Program-made: the position numbers and the translations under genes | In this document: piece after piece, positions 10,681 through 63,705 of the stretch | Layout of the letters: every line of letters starts with the position of its first letter | Position numbering within the stretch: position 1 is the first letter of the stretch | The notes under the pieces: model-generated | Seen by the model: only the letters and a program-made list of their open reading frames with translations | Databases searched by the model: none | What the model was told of the DNA's origin: nothing | NCBI GenBank assembly: GCA_036924085.1 | Contig: JAVGWX010000018.1 | Coordinates: 19,771,464 to 19,835,463 of the forward strand | Direction of reading: 5' to 3' | DNA: 64,000 nucleotides | DNA from: Ariolimax columbianus | Taxonomy: Eukaryota; Mollusca; Gastropoda; Stylommatophora; Arionidae

Positions 10681-10865
10681 ACTGTTCCGACAGGTAATTA
10701 GTGCAGGTATGAAAGAAAATGTAAGGTTAATAATTATGGCAAGAAAAAATAAAGGTAATACTGCAGCAGGCACTGCTGACAAGGATGAAGTGTTAGACAC
10801 GTCTTTGTACTAGACCTCCGATTTGTAATTTGGTGGGGTGTCAGCTCCTTTATTCGTCGCAGTTC

Positions 10866-12164
10866 TTCTTCTTCTTCTTCTGCGTACACAGTCAGACAGC
10901 AACCATTATTTTTTCGAAAAAAGCGGCGGTCGTCCTGAGACTCTCGCCACTACCATAGAGCTTGTCTTGCAGTTCCACTGGCAATGGCCACATCTGCTCT
11001 CTCTGATCCCCGTATGTCGGGCAGTTCTGCAGCAGATGTTCAGTAGTCATTTTACCAGTACCGCACGGGCATTCGTCGGTACACCCTATCTTCAATTTGT
11101 TGAATAGGTGGTACCTCAGTCTATTGTGGCCAGTGCGAAGTCTGAAGACAACGACCTGCTCTCTTCGGTTCAACTGGTAATAGGCATCGTTTTTGGTGTA
11201 ACCAGTATGTTCGGTTTCCCATTTGGTAATGTACTTGGCTTTGATAAGCCGTTTTGACTCTTCGTACGTCATACTGGTATCTGTTTGTGGTAGCCTTGCA
11301 CCTTCTTTTGCCAGTCTGTCTGCCTCCTCGTTGCCTTGGATGTTGCAGTGTGACGGAACCCACTGTACCACTACCCTTTTTGGTGCGGACAGCTGGCACA
11401 GTTTGCAGAGTGCTGCTCTTAAGTCATTAAGCTCAGTGTTTTTCTGGCTTTTTAGCGCTGTGACTACGGCGAGAGCATCTGTCAACAAGACTATGTGGCT
11501 CTCATTTTCACTGTGTGTTGCCATTTCTTCCACTGCCGCCCTCAGTGCCTCTGCCTCCGCTCTGAAATTGCTTGTGTACTTACCAGTAGCGAATGACAGT
11601 GTTATTTTTCTGCCATTTGGTAGGTTCAGGAATGCTCCTGCCCCTCCGTTCTGTGTAGTGTTTGTTACAGAACCGTCGGTGTATGCATGGGTCCAGTCCA
11701 TGCTTGGGTAGCTTTTCGTTATGAAGCTTAGGGTAGTGTCTCTCCTTTCTTTTTCGGTCTGGCAGTTTTTGTTTGCAATACCTGGTATATTTTCTACCAC
11801 CTCTGGAAATATGTCCTGCCTCCAAGTAGGTTTTCGTACAGTAGTGATGGGTTTTGGTGTTGTTAGTGCGTTTATGGGGTCTTCGTGCATCTTTGCTTTG
11901 GCTATTTCTGCAAAGTTTCTCCGCTTTAGTTTCCCAGTTCCCAAATTGTTTAGCCTCTGGTACATTGGATGGTCCGTCAGTCTTCGGAGTTTCTCTGACT
12001 GCAGCTGGGCTCTGCAGTCTCTTCTGTCGGTCATGGATTGCAGTTTTGTAATCTTTTCAAGTTCTACAATTGGCGTTGACTTCATGCCACCAGTTATGAT
12101 TCTCATAGCTTGGTTTTGAAGTTTGTTAACTTTATCGAAGTTCGCCTTCGCTGCTGTTGTCCAT
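10866..12164 (-). mobile_element. LINE family G copy 1 (RNase H LINE, 5'-truncated)
   Basis: Flanked by a perfect 10-bp duplication GTCGCAGTTC (10856..10865 and 12165..12174). Reversed it encodes about 404 residues: the C-terminal part of the RT ORF, an RNase H domain (HAYTDGSVT, then LLTDALAVV, and WVPSHCNIQGNEEADRLAKE) and a Cys/His tail (DECPCGTGKMTTEHLLQNCP). It ends in (GAA)n. The ORF is open across the copy. Protein sequence is nearly identical to the copy at 45387. Confidence 0.95.
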
Positions 12165-12174
12165 GTCGCAGTTC

Positions 12175-12540
12175 AATTGCTGACAATAAGCGAGGTCCCA
12201 ATTTGCAAGTTGATTTGATAACATGGTTCGATTCCATTTCCAGAGAGCTCAACTGCTTTGCTACTGGGACGTTTGAAGCAGAAAGAGAATACTAAACATG
12301 TGACTGTTGAACATTAGAAAACCGGTGGTAATGAAGTATAGAGATACTTACTGCGTCTGTTTGCTTGATACAAGCTATGTATTGTTATTACGAATCGTTT
12401 CTTCGTTTGGAACCGCGGAGAGAGTGGAATTTGTTGACCGAATATATAAAACCAGTGAAGGAAAATTGGGAGAATCGAGTCTCTATGCGGGATCTCTTGT
12501 GAGATTCCAATAAAGAGAATATATATATGGTGCAAGCTAC
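12175..12540. other. Unassigned sequence
   Basis: Only short chance frames. Continues the sequence interrupted by LINE copy 1. Confidence 0.4.
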
Positions 12541-12543
12541 TCA

Positions 12544-13975
12544 ATGGTGGTGGCAAGAAATCAGATTACAGATGAATGTTACGAAGACCATAGCGTTGCG
12601 CAATCGTTTCGTCAATTGGGATCCAGTTTTCAGAGTGGCCAAAGAATAGTGGTTGAAAGAAAAATGCAAGATAATAGAAGACATGGAGTTAAACACAATA
12701 CAAGAGAAATGCATATGGAAATAAAGAAAATAACAAGCAAGATACAGGTAACCCAGAGTGGGAGATGCATCCGAGATAAAAATGGTGCCGTTTTGATGGA
12801 TCAAAAGATTAATGAATAAGGGAAGCAATTTTTTATTTGCGAACTCTGACAGAGAAATATATAGAAATACAAAATGGCATTTATATTTGCTTTATAGCAG
12901 AAGGCTTTTGACAGAGTCCAACATGAAACATTAATTAAATGTCTCCAAGAGTTAGGTCTAGATGGTAAAGACATAAGACTTCTACGTAATCTGTACTCAG
13001 AACAAACTGCTACAGTAAAATCAGGAAAGTTATGCTCTCTAAGCATAGATTTAACAAGAGGAGTTAGACAGGGATGTGTATTATCCCCTTGTTTTTTTTT
13101 AAATATCTACACAGAAGAAATATTCAAACATATAGAGGGGATTCCATGGCGTGTCATTGGGGGTGTGACAATGAATAATCTTAGATATGCGGATGATACA
13201 GTTTTGCTGGTAAAAAGTAAGCAATAATTACAGAAGCTTCTGACAACAATATACAAAATAAGTCAAGAGTTTGGATTATGTATAAACATAAAGAAAACAA
13301 AGACTATGATAACTGGGAAAAGTGATAAGAAACCATGTATGCTGATACAACTAAAAGATCAGATACTTGAACGAGTACAGAGCTTCTTCTTTCTAGGTCA
13401 TATAAAAACGGAAGATGACAGCTGTGAAAGAGAAATCAGGAAGAGAATGGGTATGGCCAAGATATTATTCTGCAACATGCGACACATTATGACATCCAAA
13501 CAGATAAATCAGAATTTGAAAATGAGAATTGTCAGATGTTATGTATACTCGTCACTACTTTATGGTGCAGAAACATGGACAATGAATAACAAGTTTGAAA
13601 AGAGTATTGAGGCCTTCGAAATGTCGGTGTTCAGAAGATTGTGCCGCATTTCTTGGAAAGAGAAGAAAATAAATTAAGAGGTTTTGAAAAAGTTGGGGAG
13701 GGGAGGAGAGTGGGGGGAAATTAATTACCATAATCATGGTCAGACAGTTCATTATTTTGGTAATATAGCAAGACACGCCTCCTTGTTGAAGACTATAATA
13801 GAGGGTATGGCTGAAGGGTTCAAGGGGCAGACGTTTTAAATGGGTGGATACCATCAGGAGATGGACTGGAAAAAGCCTCTCAGATTGCACCATTATGGCA
13901 AGAAATGAAGTACAATGGAGATCCATTGCAGCCGACTTTCGATGCGGAGATGGCACTTGAAGCGAACTGAACTTC
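12544..13975 (+). mobile_element. RTE-like LINE reverse transcriptase, decayed
   Basis: Successive frames read TQSGRCIRDKNGAVLMDQK; AEGFDRVQHETLIKCLQELG; RGVRQGCVLSPCFFLNIY; NNLRYADDTVLLVKSK (the YADD catalytic box); SFFFLGHIKTEDDSCEREI; and YVYSSLLYGAETWTMNN. They are in the canonical order of an RT ORF. Stops at 13226 (ORF break after KSKQ) and 13674 show it is dead. A LINE tail follows in shifted frames. Confidence 0.9.
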
Positions 13976-13979
13976 TTTA

Positions 13980-14201
13980 GCGAGGTGCGATTAGAGAATG
14001 TCAACGAATACATCTATAGTGGGCGCCTCCTTAATATGGAGAATAACCTGGAACCTGAACTGACAGAACGTCCCCGCGCGGATTGTGCAACCTTTCCGTC
14101 TATTAACATGGTCCTGGACGGTTGCCATCACCAGGACCTACGAGCGTCTGTCTTCAATTCAACTGTGCGTCCTGCTATATGCCACAGTGCTGAGACCAGG
14201 A
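13980..14201 (+). mobile_element. RTE-like LINE RT C-terminal part, first segment
   Basis: NEYIYSGRLLNMENNLEPEL and SVFNSTVRPAICHSAET match the RTE tail (YIYLGRLL..ELTRR; LFNSTVLPALCYGSETW). It is interrupted by an S1 repeat and resumes at 14552 with TLTTSLEDKLRVTQTLL. Confidence 0.8.
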
Positions 14202-14543
14202 TACGAGCGCATGAGCTGCAGTGGTCAGCGACCCATAGCTGACTGCTAGCGTCAGGGCCAACAAATCAAAGCTGCCAAGACCCTTCTACACCTCTACGCG
14301 GTGATCCTGGATAACAGGCTGCAGCAGGGCAGACTGGCTAAGGAGAAGGGATCGAAGAGGGAATGCTAACACGGTGCTCAAAAAATGCTTGCTGAAGTCG
14401 AATGTGTTGGACCGAAACGTGCACATATCGCAGTCAAGCTGTAAAATACGACACAACGCATTCCATTCTCTGGGCTACATTCTGCTATTTAAGCCCTTTC
14501 AGTGTTTGGTAGTGGGAGATTGAGAACGGACGAGGCCAAGCCA
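14202..14543 (+). repeat. S1 SINE-like repeat inserted in RTE LINE
   Basis: 342 bp between a 9-bp duplication AGACCAGGA (14193..14201 and 14544..14552). Removing it rejoins the RTE frame (SAET/R..TLTTSLEDKL), so the boundaries are well supported. Confidence 0.88.
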
Positions 14544-14551
14544 AGACCAGG

Positions 14552-14636
14552 ACACTAACAACATCACTGGAGGACAAATTGAGAGTGACCCAGACCTTAC
14601 TTTAGAGACGCTTGGTCAAAATCACTTTCCGGAACG
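14552..14636 (+). mobile_element. RTE-like LINE, second segment
   Basis: LTTSLEDKLRVTQTLL then RRLVKITFRN continues the reading of 13980..14201 and is cut by the SINE at 14637. Confidence 0.75.
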
Positions 14637-14890
14637 GAGAGGGCGTGGGCTAGTGGTTAAGTGACACAGTTCACAACCGAAGGTGCTGGATTCGATCTCC
14701 ATCAAAGCACCAGCCGTTACCCCAGGGAAGCAAACCCTTAGAAAATCCAGGAGGAAGCAGACCCTTACATGAAATGCATGCTGAAGTCGGATGCACTGGG
14801 CCGACAGGCGCAAAGAAAAAACCACAGTGCAACGCACACCGCCTTGAGTATTAGATAAATAAGGCGAACGCCAAAAAAAAACACACAAAA
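14637..14890 (+). mobile_element. tRNA-derived SINE (family S2)
   Basis: GGGCTAGTGGTTAAGTGAC resembles a pol III A box and GGATTCGATCTCC a B box. The body has ACCCCAGGGAAGCAAACC, GAAGTCGGATGCACTGGGCC and TAAATAAGGCGAACGCC. A second copy is at 50918. TCCGGAAC stands on both sides (14628 and 14898), a probable target duplication. Confidence 0.85.
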
Positions 14891-15222
14891 AACATTCTCC
14901 GGAACCAACATTTTCAAAATCCACAATTCTAACAGAAGGCGATTGTCCTTGGTCAATGATGCGGTATTCTATGCAGACAAGGCCAAACATAGATGGACAG
15001 ATCCTGTATTACGAGTAAATGATGTAGCACAGCGATATAATACTCCAGAAGTAAAAAAAAAACTGAGTGGAAGACCTTATATGCGTTGGTCAGAACCCTT
15101 ACTAGATCCAACAACATCTGAGACGGATCTGGAGGAGTACTCAACCACGCACTGTACTTCGGTGGCCCAAGACAGGGTCCGCAGCTACGCTGTGGAGCGG
15201 GTCATCAAGATCAAGATATATC
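14890..15222 (+). mobile_element. RTE-like LINE, third segment (C-terminal tail)
   Basis: DKAKHRWTDPVLRVNDVAQ, then SGRPYMRWSEPLL and VAQDRVRSYAV form the C-terminal tail, related to 21862..22140. It follows from the segment ending at 14636 once the SINE is removed. Confidence 0.7.
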
Positions 15223-15420
15223 ATCATCATGTAGCATGTCCTTTGTAGGACGTCGCTCCCATCACAGTCTGTCTGAGATAAAATCGTTCCCTTGCAAAAA
15301 CTCCAGCCTCTGCCAGTCATACTCAGGCATTCTTGGTTATCTTGGTGCCATCGTCTTCATGGTCTACCCCTTCCTCTTTTGCCTGGTACCATACCTTCCC
15401 TCGCCGTTCTCTCGAGACCG
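15222..15420 (-). mobile_element. RTE-like LINE 3' end, antisense
   Basis: Near-copy of 7556..7750, from (ATC)n and GTAGCATGTCCTTTGTAGGA to TTCTCTCGAGACCGTGT, where the microsatellite starts. Confidence 0.8.
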
Positions 15421-15424
15421 TGTC

Positions 15425-15461
<37 letters not shown>

Positions 15462-15622
15462 ATATGTATGTGTGTGTGTGTGCGTATGTGTGTGTGCGTA
15501 TGTGTGTATGTGCATGTGGGTGCATGTGTGTATGTGCGTGTGCTTATGTGTGGGTATGTGTGTGTGCGTATGTGTATGTATGTGTGTATGCATGTGTGTA
15601 TGTGTGTGTATGTGTCCCCACA
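15421..15622. repeat. (TA)n(TG)n microsatellite
   Basis: TATATA followed by a TGTGTG/TATGTG tract. Open frames of Cys/Val or His/Thr here are artefacts. Confidence 0.95.
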
Positions 15623-17955
15623 CCACGTGGCCTTGAATAAACTCACTAGGTTAAGCGGTACAATCCTCCACTTTGTACTTTCACCAATGAGAATAAACGT
15701 TGTAATAATAGTTTTAATCAAAAAAGAAATAACATAAATGATGATATCTAGAGTGTTAAACACCCTATTATTTCACGTAGGTCTTCTGAAATGTGTGTAT
15801 GATATGATTGGCCTTTTGAATTACGCAATTCTGGCAGTGGTGCGAGAAGGTATATGGTTAAAATCCAAGCCTTAATCGTATTTCCTTCTAATTTTTTGTT
15901 TAAAATCTAATTCAAAACATTTCATTCTATTATGGCCACAATAAATAAATAGTTACGATTGGGAAACAGCTGTTTATTTATTTTCTGGCTGAAAGCGCCA
16001 GCTAATTTGCATAGTCATAGAGCAAGCTACTTTTTGTTTAGGTTATCAGTAAAATGAGGTTATATTGTACGGAACAAAACATGTTTTTAACACTACATAC
16101 TTCTTTTTGCGAAACTTTAATTTTTAGCGATACGGTGATTTAAAGATGTACTCATCATTTATGGTGCTAGAAGGCCGGGGTTCAAATCCTAGACGAGCCT
16201 TCTGGTGTTTTGTTCTCTTATTTTCTGATTGAATTCTGATTTAAATTGTTATCAATAGAACAGTTCCACGCGGGCAGATGCTTCTACTAGTATACTATTA
16301 AGGTTGTTTGTTAGAGATAACTTATGAAAAGACCAAGAGGTTTACCAAGTGAAGATACAGGAACAATTCTTGTTAGATTTGTATATGAAAGAGAGATGTC
16401 ATGTGGTTGTCCACTTTCAACTTAATACCTGAAACCGTTTCCATATTTTCCCACTTTTTACATACCCATCTCTCCCTTCGTCCATTCCACGTGAATGCCG
16501 TTTAAGGATAGTCCAGAAGGAGTTGAATGGTTTAACATCATCACAGGGAAAACGATCACATATGACCAATAATAGCACTCATGACAAAAGGAAGCGGATA
16601 TCCTGATCTAAACTCCTAAGTCGTGAGTATATCACACGACGGTGATAATATTAATAGTAATTTCCTTCATTTAGCCTTCTGTCATAGAAAATAAAGGGAA
16701 AAAATAAGTCTCTGTCTTGCATTTTAAATGTGTATATTTATTTATAAATATATATTTTTTAGATTGACAAAAATGTATAACATAACAAGTTCAAGTTAAT
16801 CTCGTCAAAATCTCAAATCAAATCAATGAAAATCACATCTATCACTCAGCGTTTGAACTGTCGTTATTATATGAAAGGCGTCAAAATAAAAGTTCGAGAA
16901 GTATATCTGCAAATAAACCAGTCATTTATTACTGAGTATGGACTTATTTTTTAGTGTATGTGTACTGTTTTGTTTTATAACCACTTTACATGATACATTT
17001 CGATTTTATTTCCATTCATATTTTTGCTTTCTAAAAATCTTGTTTACGAAAATCTCCGGTTCCTATTTTATATTTCCAGTGGACACAATGTAGGGAGATC
17101 TACTTCCTGGTCTTTCAAGAGGTACCGTTTTAGCGTGCATATTTTACATCGTTTTTTTTCCTTCAAAATTACCCAGTAAGTACAAACATATTTAGATAGT
17201 TTAAAAAAATGAATATATTTAAAAATGCCAGCAATTCGTCATGAATAATTGGTTTTAGGAAAGAACGGCACGCGTGTACGTTAGTCGGACTGATATGTAT
17301 GTAGTCAACATTTGACATATGTCATGAAAATGACATTTCTAAAAATACTTACTTGTAAGTAAGTAAGCAAGTGCGAGATAACCAAGTCCCGAGTCCGGAT
17401 TGTTTCTGTGATTTCTGGATATTTCCTGGACTATGAACAACGTGTCTTTTTAATATATTTGTCTTGACAAATATAAACTGTAGATCTTAGCCGTGGAATG
17501 TTCCTTGCGAATTTTCTGGCCTCACTCAACTCACTGTTACTGTTACTGAGTGTTGTTTTAAAAAAAAAATTGTTTTGTATTCTCACTCTGTCTCAGATTC
17601 TTCAAGTCTCAACACAGTGTAAATAAAATAAGAAGTTAAATGGATCTGAACTCTGATTTACTTGTCTTTATTTTCTTTATTACTAAAAAGAAAATCATAA
17701 TTTTTAAGTGGCAATAATATGTTTTTAATGTTAGATCTAAACTATAATGAAACGTTTCATGTATAATAATAAATAATGTATTCATTTTCAAGGAAGTAAG
17801 TAGAGTAGACATAGTCATAGTACAGTAGATCTACATTATGTTATGTAAAACTAATTAGGAACTCCAGATTATCAGTTTTGCTGTCAATTTTGTCTACACG
17901 TTAATATGACACTTTACTTGACTTCACACATGTTGTTATTGTTATCAAACTTGTG
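15623..17955. other. Unassigned AT-rich sequence
   Basis: About 2.3 kb with no credible coding frame. At 16165..16200, GGCCGGGGTTCAAATCCTAG looks like a tRNA T-arm/B-box remnant, possibly of an old SINE. (TAAG)n occurs at 17355..17370. Confidence 0.45.
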
Positions 17956-18275
17956 TTTGTTCGAGGCAGAGAATGCACCACAGTGAGTGAACAGATCTCA
18001 GCCCGAGAGTCATAGCTGGCGTGTATATCAGAATCAGCCAACCAGGGCTGACTAAGACCCTATATCACCTCCAATTTGCGACCCTGGAAACAGGCCGTGA
18101 TAGTGTAGACTGGCTAAGAGAAGAGGGATTTGCAGTGAGAAGTCAAACCCAGTACACACAAAAATGCAGTTGAAACCAGATGTGTCAGGCCGAACAGCAC
18201 AGATATCAAAGTCTTGCTGTAAACTACAACACAACATCCTTTTCAGGATGATCGCAGAGGGAAAAATAACTAGTG
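17956..18275 (+). repeat. S1-variant SINE-like repeat
   Basis: GACCCTATATCACCTCCAAT, GGAAACAGGC, CAGATGTGTCAGGCCG, CAGCACAGATATC and CATCCTTTTCAGGATGATCG are in the same order as at 2210 and 53215. Confidence 0.7.
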
Positions 18276-18459
18276 TTTCCTTTTTAACCAAAGAGCTTTT
18301 TATATATTATAGATATAAACTGTACAGGACACCCATAATTTGTATGGCTCTGTTTAATATTACTTTCATTATGCATTTAAATACTGTTTTGTACAAATGC
18401 TATTATGGTTAGGCTTTTGTAACTACAACTTTGAAATAGTTTTCCTTACATCCTGTGTA

Positions 18460-18653
18460 TGCATGCCTTTAACTCCAGCAAGTGTATGAGTGGAGTAGGA
18501 AGTTCCAAAACCGTGTGACTTCTGTGACAGACTGTTCATGACAAGTTCAGTCATAATGAGTATTGACCAGAGCCAAGTGCAACCGTTGACCGTCTCATAA
18601 AGGCAAATCGCAGATTGACTATGACTGACACTTGCTGGAGTAAAAGGCATGCA
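18460..18653. mobile_element. Short inverted-repeat element (MITE-like)
   Basis: About 194 bp with 26-bp ends inverted to each other with one mismatch: TGCATGCCTTTAACTCCAGC on the left and, reversed, TGCATGCCTTTTACTCCAGC on the right. No coding capacity. The transposon superfamily is not identified. Confidence 0.75.
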
Positions 18654-19178
18654 CCACCTTACTAGAATGAATTTCTATAGGTTTTTCCCCTTCGCTGCTT
18701 AAAAAAAAAATGGATAACAGAATGTTATGTCGCTTTGGTGTATGTTAATCTTCGGATGGCCATCTTTTAACTACAATTATCACGTCATGGTTTTTGTCTG
18801 CTCCGTGATAGCATGTGCCGGACACTACTGACATCCATAGCAACTATATTAACAAGTTCCAATGCAAATGCCTTTTTTTTTAAAATTTCTGTTCGACTTT
18901 TAAGGTTTTCATTTGTAGTCACTTCATATATATATATATATGGATAAGTTTTCCACCTGTAGCATCGTAAATATTGTTTCTGAGTTCGAGGGAGTAAGAC
19001 AGCATGTAGGTAGTCTTCCCAGGGGTCCTCTTCTGTTTCATGGGTACCAGACTGTTGTCGCTGTGCTCCAACGGTCATCAGTTCTCCGAAGCAGGTGACC
19101 AGCTCAGTGTTGCTTCACCTTGTCTGCGTGGGTAACTGCATCCTTCACCAATGACATGTGCCGTACTTCGTGTGTTGT

Positions 19179-19768
19179 CTTCTTCTTCTTCGTACACTAT
19201 CAGACGTCAACTTGAATTCTTTCGAAGAAAGCAGCTGCCATCCTGAGGCTGTCGACACTGCCATAGAGCTTGTCTAGTGTTGGCACTGGTGATTGCCACA
19301 TGTGCTTTCTCTGGTCCTCGTATGTTGGGCAATTTTGCAGCAGATGTTCAGTGGTCATTTCCCCTGTACTACAGGTGCATTCGTCAGTGCAACATATCTT
19401 CAATTTATTGAATAGATGGTACCTCAGTCTGTTGCGGCCTGTGCGGAGTCTGAAGACCACGACCTGCTCTCTTCGGTTCAACTGGTAATAGGCATCATTT
19501 TTTGTGTAGCCAGTATGTTCTGTTTCCCATTTGGCCATGTATCTGGCCCTAGTAAACCTTTTGGACTCATCGTAGGTCATACTAGAATCTGGTTGTGGTA
19601 ATCTTGCACCTTCTTTTGCCAGTCTGTCTGCCTCCTCGTTGCCTTGGTATGTTACAGTGGGATGGAACCCACTGTACCACTACTCTTTTTGGTGCAGACT
19701 GCTGGCATAGTTGACAGAGTACTGCTCTTAAATCATTAAGTTCTGTATTTTTCTGGCTTTTTAGTGCT
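19179..19768 (-). mobile_element. LINE family G copy 2 (diverged subfamily)
   Basis: Perfect 13-bp flanking duplication CTTCGTGTGTTGT (19166..19178 and 19769..19781). Reversed it covers the RNase H end, WETEHTGYTKNDAYYQLN and the Cys/His tail, ending FFERIQVDV and (GAA)n. It shares the VDV ending with the copy at 32145, unlike the FFEKIMVTV group. Frameshifted near 19655. Confidence 0.93.
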
Positions 19769-19781
19769 CTTCGTGTGTTGT

Positions 19782-20130
19782 GAAGACCTTTCAAATGTTG
19801 GTTGTGGTGTGGGCGGCCAATCATACATATCTCAAGGAAGGCATGGGTGACTCTGAGTTTGGACTCCATTTCTTTTGTAAATGCCCATGTTTCTGCGGCA
19901 TAACGCCTTGCAGGTAGAACTATGTAGTTGAATAGAGAGGCGCACGCACAGACTCTGGTCGTGTGTATGGTCTAGTGCCGTCTTTATGGACAAGAAAGCC
20001 ACCCAGCCTGTGTACGGCATCTTGTTAGTTCTGGGTTTAGGTCATTCTGAATGTTCAATAGGCGTCCCAGGTAGATATACTCCTCTATGTCCTCCAGATT
20101 CTCACCATTGAGGATGACTGGGTCATTTGT
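19782..20130 (-). mobile_element. RTE-like LINE RT tail, antisense
   Basis: Reversed it reads VILNGENLEDIEEYIYLGRL and LNIQNDLNPELTR, then a frameshift and further RT tail (ETWAFTKEMESKLRVTHAFL). This is the target into which LINE G copy 2 inserted, so the RTE copy is older. Confidence 0.75.
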
Positions 20131-20326
20131 GTGTATATATGTACATATTTAGATATATATTGCTTGGTTCGCTCTGATGATTTATAGAACTGACGTATAA
20201 TGGCTGCATGCTTCTGCAGTGTACAGGCTAGGCTATTATTTCAACCTCAGTAAAAAAAGTTTATTCCAGACAGAAATGTATGTGTCATTATAATTCACAG
20301 AAACATAGCATGCCAGTGAGTTGAAG

Positions 20327-61489
<41,163 letters not shown>

Positions 61490-61490
<1 letters not shown>

Positions 61491-61570
61491 TGACTGCATC
61501 TGTGCTCTGTCTGCAGCTGTTCTCGTATCTGCGGCTGTGCTTGTGTCTGCGGCTGTGCTCGTGTCTTTGA
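61490..61570 (+). repeat. 18-bp tandem repeat
   Basis: CTGCGGCTGTGCTTGTGT units, 3-4 copies. Confidence 0.85.
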
Positions 61571-62510
61571 CAGACGACAGTGGTTGTGTTACTGTGGTTG
61601 TCAGGACGAGGAAAACCCACAAATCACAACGATCGTCTTAGGACTACAGCTTCGTGTTGAAGCAACACGTCTCCGTCTGACGAGAATGAAGTCAGGTCAC
61701 TCGAGCAAGATGTTTAGCGACGACGACTTGAACAGAACATCACACACAGACAGATTCTTACATGTGCGTGTGGTCTCTTGTTGCCTTTCCGTGTTGGTCT
61801 GCTTTGGTGGCTTCTAACTCTATGACTCTACTATTGTCACTCACTGGCTAAGTTTCTGTAGCTTTTAACTATCTACTTGTTCTAGACTAAGTGCTACTCA
61901 CTACACTGTCTGGTAGGACACCCTTGCCTGCTGCTTCTGATCTGTCTACTATACTGTCTCACTCCATCTTATATGCTAAAGTTTTTCATCTTAAAGTAAT
62001 GACTTCGCTTTCTTGAGTTCATTTCCCACCAACTTTATTTGAACTCGCGTGTCCCAAAGAAAGGCTGCATTATCTTCCAAACACTGACTGACCGCTTGTT
62101 GACGGGGATTCCCAGTTCAAACCATGAGAATTCGACCTACATTGGTCGGCCAGCCCCAAACTTGCATTGTTTGATAGTTGAGGACCAAGTCTCGTTCAAT
62201 GAACTGAAACTCTCGGGCCGGGCTCTCAAGTTATGTTTGGGTACCATGAACGGTATTTTCAGGGCTTCCCTGGCTTTGGCTCGTTGTACCCCTGTAACTC
62301 TGTTACATTTGTTTGTTTGTTTGTCTTCAATCCTTTCCACCAAATGTTTAATAATTTTCTGAAACTTGTTTTCAAATGCAATCATTGTATTTTCTTGAGT
62401 CATTTTTTTGCCATTTTCCAGTTGTCGCACCCAAACGTTAATTCTTACATGCATTTTTTTATATCTACATGTCAAGCACTTTAGTATGATCATCCAGTTG
62501 TTATTATCAG
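61571..62510. other. Unassigned sequence
   Basis: Short frames only; the 156-codon reverse frame to 62607 partly crosses a simple repeat and shows no domain. Confidence 0.4.
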
Positions 62511-62511
62511 A

Positions 62512-62622
62512 ATATAATGTCATTATCAAAATATAGTAAGTCATCATATTATAATAAGTCATTATAATATAATAAGTCATTATCAGAATATAATAAGTCA
62601 TTATCATAATATAATAATAATT
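62512..62622. repeat. AT-rich ~20-bp tandem repeat
   Basis: ATAATAAGTCATTAT units, about 5 copies. Confidence 0.85.
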
Positions 62623-63229
62623 CTCTATGCTCTTCCAATTTATTTAATTTCTATTAAAACGTATTGACAGGGCTGAAAAATATAGAGTAGTGTAACTACA
62701 CAACATAATCTGTTAATTGACATAAAGTGTACGGAAAATGGATAGGTGTGGTTTAGATACTGCTCAATGAATACCTTTTGATTGTAAAGTAGGTTTTGTT
62801 TTTGTTCCAGCACGGTATCTGAACTATGATTCAGATCCTATCCATGTTTCTTTTACATTTTATTTTAACTCAGTGCTGCTGCAGCCTCACCTTATTTTTA
62901 ATTTGATTTGACATACATGGATGCTTGGTCTCTGCCGTCAACTATGAGCTATATTTGAAGGAAAAAAATGTTTCCTTATTCAATCATCTCCATCTCATAC
63001 CTACAGTGCAGCTGAAAGCCTGCTGAAAAACTCTGATATATGCTATATTTATTCCTTCTGATTCTTCTTGAAACATCGGACTGCAATGGCGGCACTTTCT
63101 GCTGATTTATATTTGAACGAGCTTTTTTAACTAATTGTTTACGCTTCTTCTTTCATTGTTATTAGCTTGATGCTCTTTGGTCTCCCTACCCTTATATTTC
63201 CCTGTGGATTAGGTTAACTGAGATGCTAG

Positions 63230-63485
63230 TCGAGTCAGGCACAAAATACTGATCAGGATGTCGCGTCAGGGTCAATACACTGACCAAGACCACAATCTCT
63301 TTTCCATGTAGCTAGACCAGTTAGCCACAAAATACTGATCAGGATGTCGCGTCAGGGTCAATACACTGACCAAGACCACAATCTCTCTTCCATGTAGCTA
63401 GTCCAGTCAGGCACAAAATACTGATTAGGACATCGCGTCAGGGTCAATACACTGACCAAGACGACAATCTCTTTTCAATGTATCG
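63230..63485 (+). repeat. 86-bp tandem repeat, 3 copies
   Basis: CACAAAATACTGATCAGGAT starts at 63240 and 63326, and with changes at 63412. Each unit has GTCAGGGTCAATACACTGAC. It forms the 5' side of a repeat D copy. Confidence 0.93.
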
Positions 63486-63705
63486 TTCACTGGAAACAGA
63501 GTGTTTTCAAGACAGTCTGGCTGACGAGATGGGAATCGATGTGATCCCTGTAGTAGTGAGAACCACGCAGATGAAGCCAAGCATAGCACAACCACCTAGA
63601 CGATAGTGGCCCACCTTCATCAGCATGCTTTGTATGTGAGGAAAGCTACTACAACCTGCTAATTCACATGATCTTCAGGGCGCACAAAAGAGTAAATTTA
63701 CTCAT
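63486..63705 (+). repeat. Interspersed repeat D, sense
   Basis: GACAGTCTGGCTGACGAGAT, CACGCAGATGAAGCCAAGCA and GTGAGGAAAGCTACTACAAC align with 52780..52930. Confidence 0.75.

Noticed and set aside
15236..15763. Cys/Val and His/Thr rich frames
   Set aside because: Microsatellite plus an antisense LINE tail.
16165..16200. tRNA 3' half
   Set aside because: Only a B-box-like stretch, no partner arms.
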